The position numbers and the translations under genes were made by a program. 64,000 nt of DNA from Aedes albopictus. Lineage: Eukaryota > Arthropoda > Insecta > Diptera > Culicidae. Numbering within the stretch: the stretch's first letter is position 1; the number at the start of each line of letters is the position of its first letter. The stretch is from contig NC_085137.1 in the NCBI RefSeq assembly GCF_035046485.1, positions 498,438,536-498,502,535 on the forward strand. The letters are read 5' to 3'. A model generated the notes under the pieces. That model saw only the letters and a program-made list of their open reading frames with translations. It ran no database searches and was not told the origin of the DNA. Of the stretch, positions 23,215 to 34,849 are shown one piece after another.

Positions 23215-24300
23215 AAGGAGGTGGAAATGAAAATAAAGAATGATATACTGCAGGAAGAGCTGTAAGAGAAATCTCAAAAAGGACTTCATGAGATTTTGAA
23301 AAAAAAAAAAACAGAAGACCACGAAAAGTCTTAGAAAAAAAGAAGGAGGAGGAACCTCCAAAGGACCTTATTCCTGCTAAACCATCTTGATTAACTTCAG
23401 GTTGAATTCCTTAAAATAATCCTAGATTTCAGAAATAATATTTTTATGATATCTCAGAAGAAGCTCCTTGATGGACATTTAAATAATTTTCGAGAGAAAT
23501 CTCAGAGAAAAAAAAAAACCTCAGAAAACATTCCAAAAGAAACTATTGAAACAGTTGTAGGAGGGACTCCAGGAGTAATACCAGACGAAAGAAATGCCCT
23601 TGGCGAATCAAACTTACCATCTGTAGGTATCCCAGAGAAAATACTTGATGGAATTCCTGAAGAAATTCTGGAATAAGTAATAGAAAGAATTGGAGTAGAA
23701 CTTTTTGAGGAATCTCGAATGACCTTTTAGAGGAACTCTAGGTTTATTGTAAGGACCCTACAAGAAATTCTTGATAAACTCCCAAAAGGACCTCCACGAG
23801 ATATCTCAGGGGAATCTATTTAAGGGATCCCATACGAAACTTTTCAAGAAACTAAAAAGAGACTTCTGGAGTAATCTCAGGAAATCCTGAGTCAAACAAC
23901 CTGATGGATCTTAAAGTTAAACATCCTGGAGAGAACTCCTTGAAAATTCTTCGACGAACCTTTTTGAAAAACACCAGGATTAATTTCTGGAAGAATCTCT
24001 GGATAAATTACCGAAAAAAAAATCCCAGAATAAACTGTAGGAAGAATTCCTAAAGAAAGTCCAGTAGAAATTCCAGAAAGAAATCCTTGAGGTGTTTCAG
24101 AATGATCTTTTGAAAGAAATGAAGAAGAAATTTCTGGAGGTATTTTAAAAGGAATTCCTGATAAATCATAAAAAGATCTCCAGGGGAATAATTCTCGGTA
24201 GGCTTTTCTTGAGGAATCTGAGGAGAAATGTCTAGAAGTATTTCAGAAGAAAATCTCGAACAAAAAACGTGATATTTTTTTTTGCAAATTGATCCTTTTA
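23215..24300. repeat. Decayed minisatellite block
   Basis: GAAGAATTCC, GGAATCTC, TCCAGGAG and AGAAATTC words occur in the same sense as 9.4-11.2 kb. No exact period. The frames here are repeat-derived. Confidence 0.6.
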
Positions 24301-24335
24301 TTTGCAAGTTAACCACCACATATGTCTTCTAAATA

Positions 24336-24497
24336 GGCGCTGTCCATAAACTACGTAGACTTTTTTTGCCATCTCAGAACCCCCCTCCCCCCTCGTAGAC
24401 TCTTGTTCATATAAAATTTTCGAAATTTGTATGGAGCGTAGACTTTGGCCAGAACTAAACCCCCCCCTAAGAGTATACGTAGTTTATGGACAGGCCC
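24336..24497. mobile_element. Foldback MITE with TGTCCATAAACTACG ends
   Basis: GGCGCTGTCCATAAACTACG at the left pairs with CGTAGTTTATGGACAGGCCC at the right. A C-run lies near the middle of each half. A single end of the same family (GGCTGTCCATAAACCACGTG) lies just downstream at about 24,555, so one family landed at least twice here. Confidence 0.6.
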
Positions 24498-24554
24498 ATA
24501 TAAGTTCTCCAATATGTTTCAGATACATCGGCAAATTTTGGGTATGTCATTATT

Positions 24555-24640
24555 AGGCTGTCCATAAACCACGTGATCTTTTTCTGGATAATTTGAAAAC
24601 CACCTCTCTCTCCTTCCCCCCTGCGCCACGATTTTGCGTA
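24555..24640. mobile_element. Partial TGTCCATAAAC MITE end
   Basis: Starts GGCTGTCCATAAACCACGTG and continues into a C-rich stretch like that of the neighbouring complete element. No matching right terminus is found. Confidence 0.45.
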
Positions 24641-24720
24641 AAATTGAAATCATAAAAGTTCTACATTGGAAAATGATTTCAGCGATAAACCGATGATTTT
24701 AGGATTCTGAAGGGCCAAAA

Positions 24721-24957
24721 ATGTGCTCAGAATTGCGACATTTCCTCCCGTTTGTAAGTTATTTAGCAAAAGAGAGTAGATTTCTTACGAGTTTTAAAAA
24801 AATACTTATTTACTTTTTGAAAATATGGAATGAATTACCAGCACATTGCAGACAAAAAGGCAACTATCATTCGTTCAAAACTTGCATCGATACTCTTTTC
24901 ATCTGAAATAAAAGTACAGCCTCGGGCTGAAAGTCTCGATAATGAAGATAAAAAAAA
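24721..24957 (+). pseudogene. Decayed C-terminus and 3' tail of a non-LTR retrotransposon
   Basis: A 61-codon frame (24,721-24,906) contains IWNELP (residues 35-40) followed about ten residues later by SFKTCIDTLF. This is the pattern (W-N-x-LP ... FK ... LF) seen at the extreme C-terminus of reverse-transcriptase polyproteins of several non-LTR clades. It is followed by CTCGGGCTGAAAGTCTC and a short A-rich tail, matching the minus-strand 3' tails at 38.12 and 44.2 kb (AAGGGCTGAAAG...). Everything upstream of the C-terminus is missing, as expected of a 5'-truncated insertion. The exact clade (RTE-, CR1- or L2-like) cannot be fixed. Confidence 0.6.
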
Positions 24958-25255
24958 AGTACATTAGCATTTAGATAGTAGAATAGTTGATATAGAAATA
25001 GTAGCATATATGTACTTTGAAAACCAATAGTGGTTACTTGTGCTATTACGTAATTAAATAAATAAATATATATAATTTACCATGTCATCATTACCATTTC
25101 GATTGACAAGCGCACAGTGGGACGAAATAAAAAAGTGGGACATGGGTATTTACTCAGAAACTATTGGAATTAGCGTTCTGTGGTCTTCTACAATGTTTCT
25201 GCATTTTTAAGGTACTTTATTTTGATGTAATAAAATTTCACTTAAGGCGAAACTG

Positions 25256-25595
25256 GAAGCATTTCCTCACTTTTTGGTTTTTGATTTTTTATTAAATAAC
25301 GAAGTAATATTTTCAAAATCGGTTTTCGTGCACATGTAGAGTATGGATCAATGTATCTTCTGATTTTTTTTGTAGTGGAAAATGTTTTTCGTTTTTGCAG
25401 AAACCATTTTTGAACAAAATTTCACAAAAAAATGGTTTCTGTAAAAACGAAAAACATTTTCCACCTCAAAAAAAAATCAGAAAATACCTTGATCCATACT
25501 CTATATGTGCACGAAAACCGATTTTAAAAATATTGCTTCGTTATTTAATAAAAAATCAAAACCCGAAAAAATGAGAAAATGCTTCTAGTTTCGCC
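25256..25595. mobile_element. TTAA-flanked foldback MITE, GGCGAAACTGG family, copy 1
   Basis: It starts GGCGAAACTGGAAGC and ends GCTTCTAGTTTCGCC, with TTAA on each side (25,252-25,255 and 25,596-25,599). TTAA duplication is the signature of piggyBac-type insertion. The two arms (about 160 bp each) contain ACGAAGTAATATTTT, GATCCATACTCTA and GAAAAACATTTTCCAC and are nearly perfect complements. Diverged copies occur at 31,286-31,584 and 62,753-63,310. Confidence 0.8.
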
Positions 25596-25599
25596 TTAA

Positions 25600-26203
25600 G
25601 GGGGGTATACACTTAGATAAAAAAATAACTTTTTTATTTTACGTCAAAACTGAAAAATGTCTAAGAAAACATTATAGATAATGTATTTAGAAGAAACTTT
25701 GTCGAAGACGTTCCAAAAAGATGGTTCGAAAAATCGATTTTAAGGAACAAATACACAATTTTACCCTATAAGGCTGACACAAATTTCGATTTTCCCTCAT
25801 GTCACCCCCGCCCTCGGAATGTTTTTGTCTGAATTCGACATTTTGAGGGGGGACGCAAATAAATTATTTAAGAAATTTAAAAATTTTAAAGTGAAATTAG
25901 AGTCATCGAGAAAATTCCTGACAAATCCGATGAGTTTGACGATTTTGCCTGATTGTTTGGGTAATTTTTGATGAAATACATTTATTATTTATCATCCTTC
26001 CCTTAACGAGTCAACAAGCAAAGTGACAAAAAAAGAAAATGAGATTTGTTCCGGCCTAACTTTGTAAAACTGCGAGATAGATTTTTCGGTCTTCGACAAA
26101 GTATCTTCTCAATACAGTACCTATCTATAATGTTTTCTTAGAAATTTTGTAGTTTTGAAGTAAAATAAAAAAGTTAATTTATTTATCTAAGTGTATACCC
26201 CCC
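25600..26203. mobile_element. TTAA-flanked foldback MITE, GGGGGGTATACAC family
   Basis: GGGGGGTATACACTTAGATA at the left pairs with TATCTAAGTGTATACCCCCC at the right. TTAA lies on both sides, and the left TTAA is shared with the preceding element. Arms contain TCTAAGAAAACATTATAGAT and a GTCGAAGA/TCTTCGAC pair. The interior (about 25,760-26,080) is single-copy. Confidence 0.8.
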
Positions 26204-26545
26204 TTAAGTGAAATTTTATTGCATCAAAATAAAGTACCTAAAAATGCAGAAACATTGTAGAAAACCACAGAATGCTAAATCCAATAGCTGCTGAGTAAAT
26301 ATCCATGTCCTCACTTTTTTTTATTTCGTCCCACTGTGCGCTTGTCAATCGAAATGGTAATGATGACATGGTAAATTTTTTATATTTATTTATTTAATTA
26401 CGTAATAGCACAAGTAATCACTATTGGTTTTCAAAGTACACATATGCTACTATTTCTATATCAACTGTTCTACTATCTAAATGCTATCCAATAGTTTCTG
26501 AGTAAATACCCATGCCCCACTTTTTTATTTCGTCACACTGTGAAG

Positions 26546-28619
26546 CGCTGACTGAGTCAAGCACAAACATAGACACATACTATTGCTCAATAACTGAACT
26601 TTGGTCCTTTCAGTTATGAAGCTATTTGCATTATAAATATTGAAATGAATAAGTAAGTACTCAACTGTTTCTCATTTTCAACTGTGTAGCAATAATTTCA
26701 TTAAATCGAAACAAGTTGCACTACGTTAAGCGGTGAGTTTCCTCACTCATCCCTGTCGCCCACCATCAACTACCAGTGAGTGTCCCATTTGGTTGAAATA
26801 GTTATTGTGTAGAGAAAAAGGATTCAAATTTATGTGTCGTAATCCTAATCCTCATTTCCCCTATAGGAAATAGTACACGGACTGAGGTCAAACCGGTTCA
26901 AGGCCAGTTTCGGTAAACCCTACTGCACGCACGATCTATTTTTCTTCCGGCCCTGTGAACACTCGAAAGTCAGCCTAGTGAGCCGGAGGTAGACGAATGG
27001 GTATATGACAAACATCGGTCAACAACCAAAGGGGACATGCAGAGTGACGAAGATGGCAGAATTAGAATACCTGTTGTCGGGGTTCTTTGCGGGTTGGAAT
27101 GTGTTTACAAGACTCTGAATATAAAACATAGAGAAAAACCATGAACTCTGGTTTAAGAAGCTTAAAAAAAGCTTGCTTCCGTCAGATTTGCTCTAAATAC
27201 GAACATTCAAAAACAGAAACATCCGCAGAAACAACAGAAACAACAGATGAATCCGTGATTTATCGACAAGCTATCCGCTGTTCAAATCTAGGTTTGAAGT
27301 TCATGTCTCCAAAAAATAAAAAAGACACGTCTATCCAAAGAGATGAAGCATAATCCCATCATTGCCTGAAATAACTCACATAAGAACCAGAGCAAATTAA
27401 TCATTGCACGGGTAATCTTTCTCCTAGAATTGGGACACAATGTTTCCCACTGGCTGCTTCTGATATTTATCCTTCACCTGGAGGATCACATCTCACGACT
27501 AAGTATACCAAGAACGCGCGCGCTTCTCCCCCGGGGTCACGAGTCACGTTTTTTTTTACCTTGATCTCCCAACATCCCATGGCAACAGAGCGGAAGTTGT
27601 TCATCCTGTTTCACTACACACAGGCATGCGGGGCTGTAAAAGGAGGGGAGTCAAGCTAAGCTTTCCTAAGTCAGCAGCATCGAACATGGAGATCGGAGTT
27701 CCATTGGCGGAGCAGCAGCCAGCACGGTTCCAAGTCCACGTGTGTTTTCGCTCCCGGTTGTGTCACCCCCCCCCCTCCAACTGTGTTTGTGTGTCGTTTT
27801 ATCACATTATCGATGAAAGGAAAATCGAAAAAAGCGGTTAAAAATAAATTTCATGGAAGAAATCGATTTTAAATGTTGGCTCGTTGGTGCGTGCGGGGAT
27901 ACAATTGGATGATGTTGGCTAGGGGATTTTATTAGGGGTAGCTGCTTACCGGGTGGAGTCAAACATCATAATGTTTTAAAAACCATATGTAATTTCATTA
28001 CCAGGATCATGTGAGCAACGTGATTCAGGATCATGGTTCTTCGTGAGAATTCATTATGAAAGTAAATTACTCAGAAAGAAACAGAACTAGAAACTTGGAA
28101 AAATAACAGGTCTGGAACTAAATTCTTGATCTATTTGTGAGTTCAGCTGCGATGTCATCCATACTGTCTGGGAGATCCTACACATAAACAGGAAATGTTT
28201 CATCTCCTCTTTGGAGCCACCATGTATTGATTCTGACCGTTGACCGTTAACGCGTTGGCCTTTTTAAAAATATCACATTTGACAGCTCATAACAGTGTTT
28301 TTTCCAAGGTTTTTTCTATGATGGAAAACATGTAGCAAATAACTTAAACTTATGTCTGATCACAATTTTTGCATATTGATTTCTTCTTGATTTGTCCATA
28401 TTCCAGGGCAGCTTCCCAAGGAACACACATGTCATATGAGAGTTACGGCAGTGCAAGTTTCGGTTGTATAGAAGTTAATTTGACGTAATTCTAGAGGTTG
28501 TCTCAACCACGGCATAAAATTTGGAGTTGGAATCTTCGGCGGAGTTGTTCATGTGGATGTAAATCTGCTATTCAAATCATCTCTAGTTGGACATTTTCCC
28601 ACAAACATAGAACACGTCC
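26546..28619. other. Unassigned, mixed-composition interval
   Basis: No minisatellite words or paired termini. A 70-codon ATG frame (27,141-27,353) follows a TATA-like GAATATAAAACATAG; its product is Thr/Glu/Ser-rich in the middle and unrecognised. The segment includes short C runs (27,767-27,776) and CTCCTCTTTGGAGCCACCAT (about 28,203), which recurs with one change at about 31,920. It may contain regulatory or exon sequence but I cannot support a gene. Confidence 0.3.
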
Positions 28620-29510
28620 CGCAACGATTTATCCATAAAAATGCTTTGAAATTTCTTTCGATATTCCTTCTTTTCGGATTGCTCCCAGAATTCCTTGCAA
28701 CTCTCCCGAGAATCCTGTATGAAATCTTCTCAGTTCTCTTCGAATTTATCCTGGTATTCAACTCAAGACTCGATCCAGGATGCCTTGAAATATTCTCCTA
28801 GGGATTCCTCCAGGACTTCCTCCAGAAGTTCCTCTTCTTCTCGAGATCCTTTCAGGAATTTCTCCAGAATTCTTTCGAGCATTTCTTCCCGGATTCTTTC
28901 GGTGATCTCTCCTGGGGTTCTTTCCGGGGTTCTCCTAGGGATTCCAATCGAATTCCTTCGTTGATTTCTCAAGGGACTCCTTTAGATATTTCTTCTGGGA
29001 TTGGGAATTGTTTGTAAAAATCACATCGATTTCCGTCATGGATTCATCCAGGGCTCTCATCAAAGATTCCCCGGAAAATTTTCCTTGATTTTTTCTGGCT
29101 ATCACTTAGCAAGTTCTCCTCGCATTTTTTCCAGATTCTTTAAGCGAATTCCCCCTGGGATTCCTTTCGGGATTGTTCCCTGGTTTCCCTTTAGGAATTT
29201 TTCCTGAGGTTCTTTCAGGGTTTGCTTCTGGAATATGTCAAGGATTATTCCAGGATTTTTTTCCAACAATGGTGAAAACCTCCCGGGGTTCTTTCGTTGA
29301 TTCTTCCTGGTATTCCTTTACGGATTTCTCCCGGGGTTTCTACCGTATTTCTCCCGCGAATTGATCCTGAGATTCCAACAGAGATTCTGCGGGGGTTTCT
29401 CATGGGACTCCTTAGTGTTTCCAAAATTCCTTCAGGAATAGTTCTCAGGAGTTCTTCCTTGATTTCGCCCGGAATTTCAACATTTATTTTTCCAGGTTTT
29501 TTTTTTAGAG
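28620..29510. repeat. Decayed minisatellite block
   Basis: Words GGGATTCCTTTC, GGATTTCTCCC, GGGGTTCTTTC and GAATTCCTTC recur in the sense opposite to 9.4-11.2 kb. Overlapping frames on both strands are by-products. Confidence 0.65.
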
Positions 29511-29984
29511 CAGGGGTTTTCACACGTTTTGTCTCACGGTGCACTCTACCGAAATAAATTGATGCGTGGTGCCCTTGTTCAACAATTTAAAAAGATGAAA
29601 TTCGAAGCTTTTTCGACGCGACTTCCTAAGACATTTTTGGGCAAGATTATTTTTTTTGAGGATCCGTAACGAAGTCAGCATCTGGTTAATATCGAAAAAA
29701 AAAAATCCATGGAAAAAAATAAAAATAAAAATATGTTTTACAATAATCATAAAATCTCTAAATGTTTTCATCTTAAAAAATCGATATTCCAAATGGGCTT
29801 CCAGGAAAATATAAAAGTTTAGGGATGTTCAAAAACAAAAATTAAAAAATGGAAAACCAAAATTCACAAAATGGATAATTAATAATAATTACCTTCCAAA
29901 ACATGTTTAAATCGATTTCAGATGACGAAAAATGATATTTAGATCAAAATCAAAAATTTGGGTAATAGAGGGTTAAGGAAATTT
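29511..29984. other. Interval with a hAT-like left end
   Basis: CAGGGGTTTTCACACGTTTT at 29,511 resembles the CAGGGGT... ends common among hAT elements, but no inverted partner or 8-bp duplication is visible. The rest is AT-rich and unremarkable. Confidence 0.3.
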
Positions 29985-30985
29985 TCCTGAGATTTCTTCT
30001 GAGGCTTGTTTGGGGATTCCTTTCGGGATTTATTCCGAAATTCCTTCAGGAATTTCTTCCGTGATTGCTACTTTATTTCTTCTTGCAATTTCTTTCGGGA
30101 TCTCTCATAGGAATTCTTCAGCAATTTCCATGTTTTTCCATGGTTCTTTCAAAAATCTCTCCCGGGATTCATTCAGGTATTTTCAAATTGACTGCCCTTT
30201 AGATTCTTCGAGGGATTACACCAAGATTCAGTGAGGGATTCCTTCTGCATTCTCCTGGGCTTTCTTCCGGAATCCTACATGGATTCCTTTAGGAATTCCG
30301 ACAGGAACTCCTCCCAGGATTCCTGCATTGAGGCCCTTCCCGAGAATCCTTCATAGATTTTTAGCGGGTTTCCCTTGAAGAATCCACACGAGTTTATTTC
30401 GGGCATCCTTTCAGGGATCCTTCAAGGATTTCTGCATACTTTTCTTCAGTAATTCCATTACTGATTACTTCCGGTATTCTCTAATGCGTTTCTCCCGGAA
30501 TATCTTCCGGCATTCTTTCCAGTATTTCTCTCAATATTCATTTTGGGATTTTCTTGAGGATTTTTCCCTGCGTTTCTGCAGGGATCCCTTCAGAGATTTG
30601 TCCCGCGATTCCTTCGTTATTGGTAGGGTGGCACAATAATTACCGATTCGCCCTTTACTTTCTGGTTTTCTATCATAGGTTTCTCCCGAGATTTTTCAGG
30701 GAATCCTTTCGACATTCTTTTAATAATTTCTCCATGTTTTTTTTAGATATTCTTTCTAGATTTCTCCTGGATTCTCAGGATTCCTCCAAGACTCCTTTTG
30801 AGATTCTATCAGGGAATCCTCCAGGATTTTTCAAGAATTCCAGGATTTTTCAAGAATTGCTCCCAGGATTCCTTCTCATGATTTCTCATGATTTTTTTTT
30901 ACAAATCGTGCCCTTGATTCCTTCCAATATTCCTTCCACGCTTTCTCTCAGGGTTTATCCTCCTGAGACTGGATTCCTCCGGATA
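29985..30985. repeat. Decayed minisatellite block
   Basis: Continues the 28.6-29.5 kb block in the same sense, with GGAATTCC, GGGATTCCTTTCG and CAGGATTTTTCAAGAATT. The last is present twice in tandem near 30,820-30,858. Confidence 0.65.
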
Positions 30986-31285
30986 CATTTTCCGGGATTC
31001 GAGAAGAGAACACTTTAATAGTGTAATGATTGATAAAAAAGTGCTTCGTCTTTTAGGGAATCTCCCTTACTGATTGAGAATTTGAATTAGATTAAATATG
31101 GGTAGAAGGATTAAAGATACATTTGCGATCTTTTCGAGATGGATAAACATTTTTGTTGTAAGCCGTTATGTAATCTGACATCGTTTTGGTTTGTCATCAT
31201 CTCTTTAACTCGTTTAGATTCGTCTTGTATCTACATGAATCAGAATGTAACGAAAGTTTAAAAGTTTTGCTGAAATTGAACTTGA
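30986..31285. other. Unassigned interval
   Basis: About 300 bp of mixed sequence. No repeat words, paired termini or credible frame are seen. Confidence 0.35.
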
Positions 31286-31584
31286 GGCGAAGCTGGATGT
31301 AGGTCCTTATTGTCGTGTGTTTATTTTTCTTTTATTAAATAAAGGAGTAATATTTTCAAAACGGGTTTCGATAGACGAACGATCAAAATACCTTCTGATT
31401 TGTTTTCAGGGTGGAAACTAATTCAACTTCTTTTAAAATTGGTTTCTGTAAAACTGGAAAAACGTTTTCCATCGGGAGAATTCTGATCATTCTTTTAATA
31501 TGTATCGAAACCTATTTTGAAAATATTGCTTCGTTATTTGAAAAATCAATAATCAAGAAATGGGGAAATGCATCCGGTTTCACC
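31286..31584. mobile_element. GGCGAAACTGG-family TTAA MITE, copy 2, decayed
   Basis: Starts GGCGAAGCTGG and ends CCGGTTTCACC. Shared landmarks with copy 1 are AGTAATATTTTCAAAA, TGGTTTCTGTAAAA, AAAAACGTTTTCCA and ATATTGCTTCGTTATTTGA. The flanking TTAA has mutated (TTGA on the left, AGGA on the right). It is an older insertion than the 25.3-kb copy. Confidence 0.65.
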
Positions 31585-31599
31585 AGGAAATTATTGATT

Positions 31600-33189
31600 T
31601 TTTTAAGTACGCCATAGACTTTTTTTTCATGAACTCATGTTTATTTTATTAGAACTTGACTATAGATAATACATTTATCTAGAGATTTGAATTCGTATAC
31701 GGGATAAGGGCATCCTCATCAGTATTTTTTTTATTAGAGACGCACTGAAGCTCTCATTTTTCATCTTCTCCTCAACTTTCCGGGTCCATCTTGATGCCAA
31801 CCATATCGTGGACTATGTTGTTTTTAAACTGGTAAATGGTACACGCCAAGTCCAAAGGCGCCTGTTATGAAAACGAATGCACCTTAAGTATTTTTCTCTA
31901 GAACGCGATAAACAGACAGTCTCCTCTCTGGAGCCACCATATAATATTACCGACTATCGCGTAATCGAGCAAAGGTTCGACTGTTTACGTGATGTTCCCA
32001 TGCTTTACTTATTAAAAATCGCTCGTAATAACTATCCCATTGTAAATCTATCATTTATTTCTAGTGTGAAGGACAGAGGAAATTTGAATTTATTTAGCAT
32101 TTCCTTAGTACAGTATCTTACCTGTACAAAAATTCAAGTCAATTGGTATGAGATTTACGGAGTCATAGAGGAAAACTCCCGAAATAAAATCCCCTGCCAA
32201 AATGTTTCCACACCTTACCTGAAGCAAAGTGATGCTACTCTTGAATCTTCACCGTGTTAACATGAAGCCTTGAAACCATATTCTGCATGGTTTCAGTGAC
32301 ATATAGTGCGAATTTTAAACCAATTCTGTTTATCTGTAAAACTATAGCCTTGAGCATGTCTCCTCTAATGATATGTCATTTGCATCTCCTTAGCCATGAG
32401 AATAAATTTACTCCTCGAAGCAATTCACACAAAGCTGCCTTTCGGATCAACCACTAACCGGGCTGTTGGTTGTGGGCATCCAGCAAACGACACTGACTAG
32501 GCATGCTAGATATTAAAGTCCTTGCTCTGTGTGAGAATGCATTTAAAGACCCAACTTTTCACTTGAACCGACCGAACCAAAACTCGTAGTTTCATGTTAA
32601 GGACAGACTTGACTTGTTAGAATCCCAAAATGGCCGCTAGTAATGGACGAATTTGGCACTTACTCACGACTTCGAGCGCACAAATCTCTTCATAAACAAA
32701 ACCAGCGCACCTGATCTTCTTATTTTAAGCTAATTACAAATGAGCAAGAACAGAATAATAAAATGCGCTGTTTTTTGAAGCTTGCTTCTTGAGATTTGTG
32801 CGTCTGAAGTTCGGATGCACTGTTGAAGCGGGAATTCAAGACGTTTGTCCTTAAGAGGAGACCAGATATATAGAAGCAGTAGTATACTAAAGCAGCTATA
32901 GCAGCAGCAGCAGCAACAGCAGCCTTGGATGAGACCATTCCAATGAAATTAGCTCGTTTCATGCAACTTCGAACGACCGGGGCAGACATGTGCGTGTGTC
33001 GCTGCCTTAGGAATGTTCCTATATATGTATCTTCGTTCTTTGCAGGACCAAGTCAACGGGACAAAAGCCAACGCTCCAGGATAGAACCGACCGAAACCCC
33101 TCGTAGAGTGCTCATCGTTTTACCGTGATTAGAGATATTTTACTCCATTTTGTCTAGTAGTCAACTGCAACTCTGCAACTACCGTAATT
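31600..33189. other. Unassigned interval with weak gene-like signals
   Basis: A 127-codon ATG frame (31,877-32,260) has no recognisable domain. A short (GCA)n run lies at 32,900-32,923. An acceptor-like CTTCGTTCTTTGCAG ends at 33,048 and could open an exon, but no matching donor can be fixed. Composition is less AT-rich than in the repeat blocks. Confidence 0.25.
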
Positions 33190-34015
33190 GGTGCAGCTTT
33201 AACGTCATCTCCTGTTAACTGAAGTGTGTCTGTATGTGTGTCCGTGCACACTGAACCAAATCTCCGTTTCGCCTTCTTAGTGAGTAGTGAGCCTTTGTAC
33301 TACCGTAAGTCCCGAGTGCCGCCAGAGCACCACCGTCAACAGAAAGTCAATTATCGAAAGTTCGCAAGGACTGATAGAGTGTGTTTCGTATACCCGTTTT
33401 AGTACGTAAATATATATGTACTTGTGGTGTGAGTGATAGAACCCCATTTTTACGTGAAAGTGTGCAAAATCGGAAGACAATGTCAAGTGCTCCCTTCGAG
33501 TGGCATCGGTGCGTGCGAAATTGGAAAAGTTTAGCCCGTAAGTGAAGAGGTGCTTATCGCACGAGTGAAGCAAACAAATTTTTACCAGCGAAGCCGAATA
33601 CATCATCAGGTAGATTGTGTGTGCGTTTTTGTGAATCGATGTAGATTTGATGTTTGTGCAAACAATCCCGCATCGTAGTAATCATTGGCAGCGGCCTACT
33701 TTGTGTTTGTTTTGATGTGAGTGTTTTCGTTCTATGTAATCAATCAAACGATTCTGAAGAGTGTTTGAGTTTCTTGAGTTTTGAGCAATGATATTACCTT
33801 CCTCTATTTGTTGCCGAATATCTATCCTGCAACACAAGCAAGCAAGCAATCATTCTGTGATTCTAGTGGCCCTTAGAATACGTGCTCTACACTATCACCT
33901 TCAACTACACAAATTAAATTCATAATGATAAATGTGCTGAATGTATGTCTACGTGCCAAAACAATGGATAAATAACTGAAACGCACCAATGTCCCTAGAA
34001 CACGAATCACCAATC
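33190..34015 (+). other. Candidate 5' UTR/first exon with splice donor
   Basis: This is one of the few stretches with the look of an insect 5' leader: mixed composition, GTGAAAGTGTGCAAAATCGG, many short upstream ATGs and no repeat words. It contains the donor-like CAG|GTAGAT near 33,608 and ends at a strong donor, ATC|GTAAGT, at 34,016. A short frame starting at ATG 33,989 (ACCAATGTCC) encodes MSLEHESPI and runs exactly into that donor in phase 0, which is what a tiny initial coding exon would look like. The downstream 34-38 kb, including the satellite array, would then be intronic. This is inference; no downstream exon is identifiable here. Confidence 0.3.
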
Positions 34016-34849
34016 GTAAGTGTTTAACCTTTCTTGTTCTTCATATTTTCGGATACTTTTGTACATATTTGCATGTTCTCTTTCTTGTCAAAATAGCACA
34101 ACTATCCCTATCATCTTTTGCCATACTTTGCTGGCATATAGTTGTAGAAACCGCTCCTAACAATGATGACAACAAGTTGATTTTTTTTTTGTAAAACATC
34201 AGATTAGAATAGAGGAAAGAAATTGAACAGAGCTGTGAATTTTTATTGAATGTAGTTTTGCTGTTTGAAAGGTGGAAAACACATAACTAGGAATTGTTGG
34301 GTTCAATGCAAACCACAAAAATAATATGACTGGACAAATATTTTATTGCAGTTTTAGCATTTTTGGGAAATTTTTTTCAATATTTTTAATGCACTTCAAA
34401 GGTTTTTTTACAAAACTAACTTCGTATTTTTCGTTGGTCAGAGAAAAAGGGGTTTCTTTCCAAAATATCAAGGATATCCGACAAAATTTTTCACCAGCAG
34501 CAAGACACTTCCAGAATTCGTTATCGAATTGATAAGTAGTATTTCATTCTTCGTCAGACTTGGGAACAGATGTGCCAAATTTCGTAGAAACCCATTTTAA
34601 GGATTGTAATATAAATACTAGAGCGAATGCTTTGCCATTGCTAGACATGTGCAGAATTTTCTTCACGGATTCCGATGAAATATAGTGCCAGATGATGGGG
34701 AAATACGCCGCAAAATTTTAAGGCAACTTTTCGTCGAATTCCGGGAAAATTAAGAAAGGCGGATTCCGAAGGATTTTTTGTCAGGTTTGAGTGCAATTCC
34801 TACATATGTTGGATTCGATAATGCATTCTGCAACCGATATGACGAGAAA
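34016..34849. other. AT-rich interval, possibly intronic
   Basis: Nothing recognisable before the satellite. The last 60 bases already contain scattered GGATTCCGA-type words, so the left edge of the array is gradual. Confidence 0.3.

Larger units (their letters stand above)
25113..26338. mobile_element. Foldback element with CACAGTGGGACGAAAT ends
   Basis: CACAGTGGGACGAAATAAAA at 25,113 pairs with TTTCGTCCCACTGTG ending at 26,338. The arms run inward to the palindromic centre AAATTTCAC-TTAA-GTGAAATTT, which has been split by two TTAA-type insertions (25,256-25,595 and 25,600-26,203). Without them the element is only about 275 bp long. No coding capacity. The true terminus may lie further out, because the flanks are inverted too. 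Confidence 0.65.
24965..26486. repeat. 1.5-kb palindrome including about 148 bp of inverted flank
   Basis: The sequence from TAGCATTTAGATAGTAG at 24,965 matches the reverse complement of the sequence ending CTACTATCTAAATGCTA at about 26,486. The two arms match at high identity through the whole foldback element and some 148 bp on either side of it. A third copy of the arm end, GAGTAAATACCCATGCCCCA then TTTCGTCACACTGTG, follows at about 26,497-26,541. Confidence 0.75.

Noticed and set aside
24721..24906. Small host protein gene
   Set aside because: The C-terminal pattern WNELP...SFK...LF and the following tail identify a truncated retrotransposon relic.
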